In this document: in pieces, positions 1 to 7,091 of the stretch | How positions within the stretch are numbered: the first letter of the stretch is position 1 | Layout of the letters: every line of letters starts with the position of its first letter | Assembly (NCBI RefSeq): GCF_042652925.1 | Contig: NZ_JBHSHC010000052.1 | Coordinates: 38,209 to 102,208 of the forward strand | DNA length: 64,000 nt | Direction: 5' to 3' | DNA from: Effusibacillus consociatus | GTDB lineage: Bacteria > Bacillota > Bacilli > Tumebacillales > Effusibacillaceae | The notes under the pieces: generated by a model | What the model saw: the letters and a program-made list of their open reading frames with translations, nothing else | What the model was told of the DNA's origin: nothing | Database searches by the model: none | Translations under genes and position numbers: made by a program

Positions 1-2
1 TG

Positions 3-209
3 TCGGTGCCAATCGGAATTGAACGGATTGTTTTTAATGCGGAGCGGATTTTTGATTTGAAGAAATTTCTGGCCCTGTTTTCCGATTTTCGTCTGGTGGA
101 AGCCGCATTTATTTACGGAAACAAATTGATTTCTCTGGAAGAGTGGGAACAGATGTCTTCGAAACAGGAGACTGTCGGTTTATTTCATTTTCGCAGGAAT
201 CGGCCATGA
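3..209 (+). CDS. C-terminal fragment of a DUF268-like protein (cut by window edge)
   Basis: An open frame enters from the left edge and stops at 207-209, giving the last 68 residues of a longer protein. The visible stretch with FNAERIF followed by a hydrophobic segment and LVEAAF resembles the end of DUF268 proteins, a family often found in polysaccharide and glycosylation gene clusters. That identification rests on recollection of the family pattern and is moderate at best. Its stop overlaps the ATG of the next glycosyltransferase (ATGA), so the two genes are translationally coupled and this operon extends to the left of the window. Confidence 0.5.
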   Translation, partial: SVPIGIERIVFNAERIFDLKKFLALFSDFRLVEAAFIYGNKLISLEEWEQMSSKQETVGLFHFRRNRP

Positions 210-1201
210 AGAAAATTCTCTTGCATAACATTTATGAACAGATGAACCGGAATAATGAGATCTTTCGGCTTGATTCTCCGAATAACAGAGATGACTGTCT
301 GTCCCCTCTTTATCATTTAAAATCCGAACTGGGCAATCACGGGTTCCAACTGGATACAATCGACCAGGGCGATGTCATGGAATGTGATTACCTGCTGTTT
401 TTTGACATTCCTTCATTTTTTCTGGATCTTGAGTCCAACTATTTCTTGCGTTATTTGACGAAGGAAAACTTCAAGCGGAAAATGCTTTTGTTTCTATGGG
501 AACCCCCCACTACGCATGCAAACAATTGGATTGCAGAAAATTACCGCCACTTTGGGACGATCTTCACCTGGTACGACGACATTGTTGACCATCAGAAGTA
601 TGTAAAAATTCAACATCCGCAACCGGACCGGCGATATCTTGGAAAACCGTTTCAGGAGAAAAAATTGTGCACGATGATCTGCAGCCGCAAATCTTCCGAG
701 CATCCGCTTGAACTCTACTCGGAACGGGAGCGGGCGATTCGCTATTTTGAACAGTATCATCCGGAGGAGTTTGATCTGTACGGGTTTGGTTGGGATTCAG
801 GGCAGTTCCCGTCTTACCGCGGAGTGGTTGAAGAAAAAGGCAAAGTCCTGTCTCAATACAAGTTTGCGATCTGCTATGAGAATATGGGCGGGGCCAACGG
901 ATATATAACCGAAAAAATATTTGATTGTTTTCGCAGCGGGTGCGTCCCGGTGTATCTGGGGGCTGTTAACATTGGCAAATACATTCCGCCGGATACGTTT
1001 ATTGATCTTCGGCAATTTCAATCTTATGAAGAGCTTTATCAGCGTCTCCAACAAGTATCGGACGAGCAGTATGCTGCTTATCTCAGAAATATTGATAAAT
1101 TTCTGAGCGGTGATATGTATGCGGAACATTTTTCGATCCAGGCATTTTGTCGAACGGTAATTAATAGAATTCTTGAATTGAATGCAAATTCTTGCACATA
1201 A
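206..1201 (+). CDS. Glycosyltransferase family 10 (fucosyltransferase-type)
   Basis: A 331-residue protein. The C-terminal half carries the GT10 signature: FAICYEN near residue 220, then GYITEKIFDCF and GCVPVYLGA, and a final YIPPDTFIDLR. In this family these residues bind a GDP-sugar, usually GDP-fucose, for transfer to a glycan acceptor. The N-terminal half is the variable acceptor-binding region. There is no signal peptide, so it should act in the cytoplasm. I chose the ATG at 206 because it overlaps the upstream stop and has AGGA about ten bases before it. An ATG at 143 would overlap the upstream gene heavily. Sugar and acceptor cannot be read from the sequence. It ends at a bidirectional terminator and may serve the same surface glycan as the cluster that follows. 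Confidence 0.85.
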   Translation: MKKILLHNIYEQMNRNNEIFRLDSPNNRDDCLSPLYHLKSELGNHGFQLDTIDQGDVMECDYLLFFDIPSFFLDLESNYFLRYLTKENFKRKMLLFLWEPPTTHANNWIAENYRHFGTIFTWYDDIVDHQKYVKIQHPQPDRRYLGKPFQEKKLCTMICSRKSSEHPLELYSERERAIRYFEQYHPEEFDLYGFGWDSGQFPSYRGVVEEKGKVLSQYKFAICYENMGGANGYITEKIFDCFRSGCVPVYLGAVNIGKYIPPDTFIDLRQFQSYEELYQRLQQVSDEQYAAYLRNIDKFLSGDMYAEHFSIQAFCRTVINRILELNANSCT

Positions 1202-1233
1202 AAACATCCGGCCTGACGGGGCGGATGTTTTTT
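1199..1233. terminator. Bidirectional intrinsic terminator
   Basis: A nine-base-pair stem (AAACATCCG at 1202-1210 and CGGATGTTT at 1222-1230) has T-rich flanks on both strands. It lies between the convergent GT10 gene and the DUF6385-like gene. Confidence 0.8.
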
Positions 1234-1237
1234 GCAG

Positions 1238-1837
1238 TTATACTTGTCCTTGGAAAAATTCGACGAAGGTAACGGTACAGCCGGCTGTTTGCGCTGCGTA
1301 TTGAAGCCGCGCATATTTGGCAAAACGTGAAGGTGTGAAGCTTCTGGCATCGTTTTGCGGCACCAGGAAAGTGCCGGTGTCGTTGGTGAAGTTGACATTA
1401 TCCGGGCTAATCTGCAGTTGGACAACGAGTCCGGTTGCGCAAGAGTTCGACACACCAAGTGAAAACTGGGACAATGTGAGCACGTTTCTTGTCGTGGACG
1501 GGGTCAAAGAGGTACTTGCGGTTGTAACTGCCGTGGTAGTTGCATCCTGCACAGCCCGGTCAACAAGAGTTTGGTTCGCCAGCAAGCAGGCGGCCGTAAG
1601 GTTCGTAACGGTTGAGATCATACAGGCGGCCGTAAGGTTCGTAACGGTTGAGATCAAACAGGCGGCTGTGAGGTTCGTAACAGTTGCGATCAAACAGGCG
1701 GCCGTAAGGTTCGACGTAACAGCATTCGTTACCAAACAGGCGGCTGTAAGATTCGTAACGGTTGAGATCATACAGGCGGCTGTCTGATTGGAAACTTGAG
1801 ACAACAAATCTCCAGCACGTTCGGAAAACACTCTCAA
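1238..1837 (-). CDS. Repeat protein with C-terminal DUF6385-like domain; candidate surface glycoprotein
   Basis: A 199-residue protein. Residues about 16-90 are six consecutive copies of a 12-residue unit of the form N-L-T-A-A-C-L-I-S-T-V-T, one copy stretched to 14. A Thr/Ser-rich linker of about 30 residues follows. The C-terminal 80 residues (ISPDNVNF, then SRFAKYARLQY and TVTFVEFFQGQ) form a compact domain that I associate with DUF6385. The same domain is present in the minus-strand protein at 16517-17137. Every repeat contains an N-x-T triplet, additional Thr and one Cys. There is no signal peptide or anchor. The TTG at 1837 is preferred because GGGGGG lies eight bases upstream. It is divergent from the glycosyltransferase operon, across 184 bases. 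Function is unknown; an acceptor role for the adjacent enzymes is inference. Confidence 0.75.
   Translation of the reverse strand: MRVFSERAGDLLSQVSNQTAACMISTVTNLTAACLVTNAVTSNLTAACLIATVTNLTAACLISTVTNLTAACMISTVTNLTAACLLANQTLVDRAVQDATTTAVTTASTSLTPSTTRNVLTLSQFSLGVSNSCATGLVVQLQISPDNVNFTNDTGTFLVPQNDARSFTPSRFAKYARLQYAAQTAGCTVTFVEFFQGQV
1588..1790. repeat. 36-bp tandem repeats inside the DUF6385-like gene
   Basis: Near-identical 36-base units are arranged head to tail, each containing GGCGGCCGTAAGGTTCGTAA or a close variant. One unit is lengthened to 42 bases. They encode the 12-residue NLTAAC repeats and keep the reading frame. Units differ mainly at a few synonymous or conservative positions, which suggests recent expansion. 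Confidence 0.9.
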
Positions 1838-2021
1838 TTCAATATCCCCCCTTTATTCTATCAGTACTATCTAATGTCAATAGTTCTACTTTTGCAAGGG
1901 CTTCAGCATAATCAATCAAGAATATGCGTACACCTAATTTTTCTTCCCTGTGACCATTTTTGTAACAAGCCGGTTAGAGCTTTACATATAAATAAGGCAG
2001 ACAAGAACGGAGGGATTCCGG
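1838..2021. promoter_or_regulatory. Divergent intergenic region driving the glycosyltransferase operon and the repeat protein
   Basis: This is the only non-coding stretch between the minus-strand repeat protein and the plus-strand operon, so it must hold both promoters. CATATAAATA at about 1985-1994 resembles the -10 of mother-cell sigma factors (sigma-E/K) but is not a clean match, and I see no convincing -35. A strong ribosome binding site, GGAGGG, sits at 2010-2015. Confidence 0.35.
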
Positions 2022-3902
2022 GTGAACTGCCAATTATCCCTTGTGAGTCTGATCGAAAAACCGATCGATAACGACTCTCTCTCAATGTTTCTGGAACAAT
2101 ACCGACCTTTGGTTGATGAAGTCATCACAGTCTCTTTCACTTCCGAACTTTCGCTATCCGATGCACTGAACAGGGGATTGGAGCAAGCAAGCGGGATTTG
2201 GATTCTGCGGCTGGATCCGGATGAGGAGATTGCTGACGAAGAGAAATATAAGATTCAAATGTTGGTCAATCGAATGGATCAGGAATCATTTCATGTCCCG
2301 TGCACGAGGCATCAGGCAGATCCATATGATGTGCCTTTTGAATTGCGGCTGTTCAGAAATCGTGATCACTATCGGTATCAAGGAAGCACCGTTGTCCGAT
2401 TGCCGCTTGAATTGGAAAAAATGGCAACCTTGACGGATCTGAAGCTGATTCGAAAAGAAGAGCAGGAACCGAACACACCTCCCCTAATTTTGGAAGGTTT
2501 AAAAAGAGAATCCGACTCGATGTCAACAGACCCTTTCTATTCGTTTCACCTGTCTGCCTGGTTGGCGAAAAGCGGAGCGATGGAAGAAGCGGAGTCAATC
2601 TGGCGGCAGCTGATCCTGCGCAGCCAACTGCCGAAGCGATATGACGCGCTGGTTTATAAATGGAGATCGCGACATTTGCATGAAAAGGGACAACAAGCAG
2701 AAGCCTTGGATTGTTTGGCCGAAGGACTAAAGAAACATTCCCGGTACATTGATTTACACTTTTTAAAAGCAAAGATCCTGTTTCGAAAGGCAGAATATGA
2801 AGCGGCAAGAGAAATCTTTGGGCATTGCATTCGAATGAACAGCCAGCCGGGAGAGTATGCGGAGGAACCCGGAATCGGAGATTATCAGGCTTGGTTTGCC
2901 CTGGCCAATGTCAGTGAGGAAACAGGAGACATTCAAGAGGCCATTCGCCATTATGAAAAAGCTTATGAAGCAAACAGACGGTTTACCAAACCTCTCTATC
3001 GGATCGCCCATCTGGTTCATCGTCATCGAGGGGGTCACGAAATACAAGATGTGCTGGAGAAATGGTTATCTCCAAATAACGGCGAGCATCTCCAACTGTT
3101 AGGGGACATTTTTTATGCGGAAGGATTATATCGGAAGGCGCAAGAGTATTCGGAAAAGGCTTGTCATCAATTTCCGCAAAGAGATGAAACTATTTTTTTG
3201 TTGGCCAATTGCCACTTGATGAATGGGGACCCGGAAAACGCTGTTTTTTATTTGACGAAAATTCCGGAACAAAGCTCCCTGTACCTTTCCGCACTGAGAA
3301 GGGCATGCCAGGCAAGTTGGACGCTTGAAGACTGGCTGCAGGCAGAAGAATATCTGGTTCGAATGGAAAAGCGTGACCCTTCCGAGTCGGCTGCCCTGTA
3401 CCGGTCGATTCATCAAGTTTTGTCAGGCGGAAACGGAGAGTTACCCGCTTGGTCCCTGCCGAATTACCAACCGATGGAACATGCAAGCGAAATCGTAACC
3501 TGTTTTCTCTTTTTAAAGAAAGATCAGTTGGTGGACCGGTTAGTTCCTTTGCTGGAACAACACAGCCGTTTTTATTCCTCCGTCGGAAAGCTGTTTTATT
3601 TGCATAAACGTTTTGGACTAGCGGATCATTTTTTGACTCTCGCTCTCAAACATCACGGTGCCAGTGAAGAGTTGGTTGCCTTATTGGCGGAAAGCAAACG
3701 GGAACAGAAGCGGGATCATGAAGCGGCCACGTTGCTGCAGAGCTGTCTGGGAAAAACAGTTTTTTCCGCTCCGAATTACCTTCACTATTCAGCAATTCTC
3801 ATCGAGTGGGCTCGTGAAGCGGCTGCGCTTGGAAAACGGCGTTATCCGGCAGATGAGAAAATGAAAGACTTTTATAACCGGGTGAAGGAGTTACCGCACT
3901 GA
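2022..3902 (+). CDS. TPR protein with degenerate family 2 glycosyltransferase domain
   Basis: A 626-residue protein and the first gene of the operon. Residues 1-130 align by eye with the GT2 domains of the next three genes (VDEVITV, then LEQASGIWILRLDPDEE, and ELRLFRNRDHYRYQG). However, the nucleotide-binding VDTGSTDRT of those paralogs is replaced by VSFTSELS, losing the conserved Asp, although a DxD-like DPD remains. The rest is helical TPR-type repeats, for example YQAWFALANVSEETGDIQEAIRHYEKAYE. It may be a catalytically dead scaffold or substrate-binding subunit of the other enzymes; that is inference. The GTG start has GGAGGG ahead of it. The stop overlaps the next ATG (TGATG), indicating translational coupling. 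Confidence 0.75.
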   Translation: MNCQLSLVSLIEKPIDNDSLSMFLEQYRPLVDEVITVSFTSELSLSDALNRGLEQASGIWILRLDPDEEIADEEKYKIQMLVNRMDQESFHVPCTRHQADPYDVPFELRLFRNRDHYRYQGSTVVRLPLELEKMATLTDLKLIRKEEQEPNTPPLILEGLKRESDSMSTDPFYSFHLSAWLAKSGAMEEAESIWRQLILRSQLPKRYDALVYKWRSRHLHEKGQQAEALDCLAEGLKKHSRYIDLHFLKAKILFRKAEYEAAREIFGHCIRMNSQPGEYAEEPGIGDYQAWFALANVSEETGDIQEAIRHYEKAYEANRRFTKPLYRIAHLVHRHRGGHEIQDVLEKWLSPNNGEHLQLLGDIFYAEGLYRKAQEYSEKACHQFPQRDETIFLLANCHLMNGDPENAVFYLTKIPEQSSLYLSALRRACQASWTLEDWLQAEEYLVRMEKRDPSESAALYRSIHQVLSGGNGELPAWSLPNYQPMEHASEIVTCFLFLKKDQLVDRLVPLLEQHSRFYSSVGKLFYLHKRFGLADHFLTLALKHHGASEELVALLAESKREQKRDHEAATLLQSCLGKTVFSAPNYLHYSAILIEWAREAAALGKRRYPADEKMKDFYNRVKELPH

Positions 3903-5500
3903 TGGAACAGGAAGCACTCTTAAGTTTATGCATGATCGTCAAAGATGAGGAAGAAATGCTCTCTCGCTGCCTGAATAGTGTGCAAGGGGTGGTGGAAGAG
4001 ATTATTGTAGTCGACACCGGTTCAACTGATCGAACGGTTGAAATCGCGAAATCAATGGGAGCCAAAGTTTACAATTACCGATGGGATCATGATTTTTCCA
4101 GGGCAAGAAATGTCTCTCTCGAAAAGGCGCGGGGGAAGTGGATTTTGTTTCTGGATGCCGATGAAGAGATTCATCCTGACGACCGGGGATTTGTCCGTAC
4201 TCTTTTAACAAATACGGAGGCGTCAGGTTTCTTCATGGTCATTGAAAACAAAATGGACCATGAGACAGAGAGAGCCTTGGCACTCCGTTTGTTCCGCAGC
4301 GATCCCCAGCATTATTTTGTCGGTTCCTTTCATGAACAGATCGCTTCCTCGATCCTCAGCGCAAATCCGCATGCGCAGTTTCACCGGTCGGGCCTTCGAA
4401 TCGTACATCACGGCTACACTTCGGAAGTCATGAAGAAGAAGAAAAAGGAAGAACGAAACCTTGAGATGGCTCTCGCCGAGGTAAGCCGCCGTCCCTATGA
4501 CGGGTATCTCAGATATTGCGCCGCACAAGCGTACCTTGGCAGAGCAAACCCCGACAGGCAAAGCCTGGAGGAAGCGGTAAAGCACCTGTTGATCTCGAAG
4601 GAAAAAAGCCATCCGGATGCCATGTGGACCCCCCGCATCTATAAACTGTTAATGATCGGCCTCGATGGTCTGGGAAAGAAAGAGGAAGCTTATTCGATTT
4701 TGTTGGAAGGAATCACAAAATATCCGCATTATCAGGACCTGTATTACCTTCAGGGAAAATGGTTAGAGCGGGAAGGCAAGTGGGACCGTGCGATCGGAGC
4801 CTATCAGCAATGTCTGCAAATCGAAAAAGAAACCAATACGTTCGCTGTCCATCAAGAGATTGAGAACAGTCAACTGCACTTTGCACTGGCAAGAGTTTAT
4901 GAGCAAAAGGGCAATCATGTCAAAGCGATAGAAGAGTATATGAATACTATTGTTGCCAATCGTCAATGGAAAGAACCCTATGTGCGGATCGGGTCATTGA
5001 TGTTAAAAACTGTGGCTGTGGAGAAGGTGCAGAAGCTTTTTGAGCAGTGGATTCCTCCCGATTCAACGGAAAACCTGCTCTTTTTGAAGGACGTTTTTTC
5101 TCAATTGGGTGAAACGCAGTCGGTCCTTGCCTATCTGGATCGGATATTGGCGTTGGAGCCTGCAAGGATCGATCTGTTGTTTCTCTCGGCCGGTTACTTC
5201 ATGCAGTTGAGCAATTATGAGGAAGCTGTGAATCGTCTGCAAAAGATTCCGCGGGATTCCGCGCTTTACCGGGAATCAAGATTGATGCTGGCGTCTGCTT
5301 ATTGGTTTCTGGGGGAACAGGACAAAGCAAAAAAAGTCCTGCGAATCGATGGGGACGCATCGCTGTACAGGGAATTGGCGGAAGTTTTTCTGCAGGAAGC
5401 GGCTTATACCCTGGAAGAAGGAACACAAAAAAGTCATGATCAAAAATTAATCGGCCAATTGGCAAAGATCCGGGAGGTGATGAAGTTTGGCAAGGAATAA
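3902..5500 (+). CDS. Family 2 glycosyltransferase with C-terminal TPR array, SunS-like
   Basis: A 532-residue protein. Residues 1-230 form a complete GT-A fold: LCMIVKDEEEMLSRCLNS at the start, VDTGSTDRT near residue 37, DFSRARN, the metal-binding DADEE near 85, and a FHEQI motif near 143. The C-terminal 300 residues are TPR-like helical repeats. This layout (GT2 then TPR, with the motif chain ending in HGY) is that of SunS, the peptide S-glycosyltransferase of sublancin, and of many uncharacterised TPR glycosyltransferases of spore formers. It probably transfers a sugar from a nucleotide donor to a protein or peptide held by the TPR part. Donor and acceptor are unknown. It overlaps both neighbours, so it is part of one operon. 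Confidence 0.85.
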   Translation: MEQEALLSLCMIVKDEEEMLSRCLNSVQGVVEEIIVVDTGSTDRTVEIAKSMGAKVYNYRWDHDFSRARNVSLEKARGKWILFLDADEEIHPDDRGFVRTLLTNTEASGFFMVIENKMDHETERALALRLFRSDPQHYFVGSFHEQIASSILSANPHAQFHRSGLRIVHHGYTSEVMKKKKKEERNLEMALAEVSRRPYDGYLRYCAAQAYLGRANPDRQSLEEAVKHLLISKEKSHPDAMWTPRIYKLLMIGLDGLGKKEEAYSILLEGITKYPHYQDLYYLQGKWLEREGKWDRAIGAYQQCLQIEKETNTFAVHQEIENSQLHFALARVYEQKGNHVKAIEEYMNTIVANRQWKEPYVRIGSLMLKTVAVEKVQKLFEQWIPPDSTENLLFLKDVFSQLGETQSVLAYLDRILALEPARIDLLFLSAGYFMQLSNYEEAVNRLQKIPRDSALYRESRLMLASAYWFLGEQDKAKKVLRIDGDASLYRELAEVFLQEAAYTLEEGTQKSHDQKLIGQLAKIREVMKFGKE

Positions 5501-7091
5501 GCCTCTGTTAACCCTTTGCATGGTGGTGAAAAATGAAGAATTGTTATTGCCGCGCTGCCTTCAGAGCGTGCAGGGGCTGGTGGATGAAATCATTGTGGTG
5601 GATACCGGTTCAACAGACAGGACGAAAGAGATTGCCCGGCAGGCGGGCGCCATTGTTGTTGACGAACCGTGGCAGAACGATTTTTCAAAACCTCTCAACC
5701 GGGCTTTGCGGGAAGCGAAAGGAGAGTGGATCCTGCGGCTGGACGGAGATGAGGAATTATATCAGGAGGATAAGGCAAAACTTCGCAAGCTTTTAAAAAA
5801 CCGGGATACAGAAGCCTATATCCTGCAGATTGTGAATCTTGTGAATGACAGAAATCTGGTGGAAGAAGAAATTTCCTCTTTTGTCCGTCTGTTCCGCAAC
5901 CGTCCGATGTATAGGTTCGAGGGAGTCATTCATGAACAGATTGTCCCGTCCATTTTGTCCGCTCATCCGAAAGCGGTGATCCGGCATGCTCCGGTTCGGA
6001 TCAAACATTACGGATACTTGAAAGAAATATCGGATCCGAAGAAGAAAGAGGAACGGAATCGGGAATTGACCCTTAAGGCGATTCGGCAGGATCCGGAAAA
6101 TGGGTATCTGCGGTATTATATGGGGATTGAATACCGGCGGCAGAACAATCGGGAAGAAGCGGTTTTGCAGTTTGCGGAAGCGATGAAATATCTCGATCTC
6201 GCAATGCCCTGGGCTCCCCGGTGTGTGCAAGCTTATGCGATCACATTGATGGAAATGCGAAGATGGAACGAAGCGAAGTCGATTCTGGAGAAGGGAATCG
6301 GCTGGTATCCTGACTATACAGACCTTGTTTACCTGCGCGGGGTGGTTCACTTTGAGCAGGGGGAGAATCTTGATGCTGTTGCCGCTTTTTCGAAATGCAT
6401 CCGCATGGGAGATCCGCCGGAAACGAAATATGTAGTGATGAAGGGAATGGGCGGCTACAAATCCTACTATGCCCTCGGACAGGTTTATGAGAAGATCGGA
6501 AACATTCAGCAATCGCTCGAAGCTTACGAGAAATCTTACAAAATGTTTCCCCAACATATCCAGCCCCTCTATCATATCACCGGTCATCTGCTGCAGCTTC
6601 AACCAATTCACGCCATCCAGCAATACCTGGAAGCAATCATGCCTTTTCCCAATCGGGAGAAATATCCTGTTATAGCGGATATTTTCCTCAGCTTGCGGCA
6701 GTATGAGGCAACTGAGAAATATATCAAAGAGCTGCAAGAGGATGATCCCAGCTTCCAGTTTCGCTATCTTTTGGGCGGTTGTTACCGGAAGCGCGGACAA
6801 TACAGGGAAGCGATTCAGGTTTTGCAGCAAGTTCCGGTCACAAGCCCTTTCTATGTTGAGGCCCAGTTACAGTTATGCGCCGCTAATATGTATCTGAATG
6901 AACGGGATCAGGCGGCAGAGATCATGCACAACTTAAACGCGGATGAAAAGCTGTATGGACGGCTTGCCCTTTTATTTTTGGAAGACGCAAAGGATGTCAT
7001 CGATCAGGGGATTCGCCTCTTTCCGAATGTTCCATTCTTGCAGAAAGAAAAGGAGAAGATTGAGGAGGCGATCCGAAATGTTGGGGGATAA
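5487..7091 (+). CDS. Family 2 glycosyltransferase with C-terminal TPR array, SunS-like
   Basis: A 534-residue protein and close paralog of the upstream gene with the same architecture. It has LCMVVKNEELLLPRCLQS, VDTGSTDRT near residue 37 and DGDEE near 85, followed by IHEQI and then TPR repeats to the end. DGD replaces the more common DAD, which still gives the metal-binding DxD. The start is TTG at 5487, preceded by GGGAGGTGA at a good distance; this lies 14 bases inside the previous gene, a coupling overlap. The variation in the TPR half compared with the paralogs suggests different acceptor specificity, with a conserved transfer chemistry. Confidence 0.85.
   Translation: MARNKPLLTLCMVVKNEELLLPRCLQSVQGLVDEIIVVDTGSTDRTKEIARQAGAIVVDEPWQNDFSKPLNRALREAKGEWILRLDGDEELYQEDKAKLRKLLKNRDTEAYILQIVNLVNDRNLVEEEISSFVRLFRNRPMYRFEGVIHEQIVPSILSAHPKAVIRHAPVRIKHYGYLKEISDPKKKEERNRELTLKAIRQDPENGYLRYYMGIEYRRQNNREEAVLQFAEAMKYLDLAMPWAPRCVQAYAITLMEMRRWNEAKSILEKGIGWYPDYTDLVYLRGVVHFEQGENLDAVAAFSKCIRMGDPPETKYVVMKGMGGYKSYYALGQVYEKIGNIQQSLEAYEKSYKMFPQHIQPLYHITGHLLQLQPIHAIQQYLEAIMPFPNREKYPVIADIFLSLRQYEATEKYIKELQEDDPSFQFRYLLGGCYRKRGQYREAIQVLQQVPVTSPFYVEAQLQLCAANMYLNERDQAAEIMHNLNADEKLYGRLALLFLEDAKDVIDQGIRLFPNVPFLQKEKEKIEEAIRNVGG

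Noticed and set aside
1317..1787. Long plus-strand frame (156 codons) through the repeat region
   Set aside because: It is the complement of the DUF6385-like gene; it lacks a ribosome binding site and a known domain.
1588..1790. 36-bp direct repeats that could suggest a CRISPR array
   Set aside because: Units are contiguous with no unique spacers, and they encode an in-frame 12-residue protein repeat.
5793..6830. 345-codon minus-strand open frame
   Set aside because: It lies wholly inside a well-supported TPR glycosyltransferase gene and has no ribosome binding site or domain.
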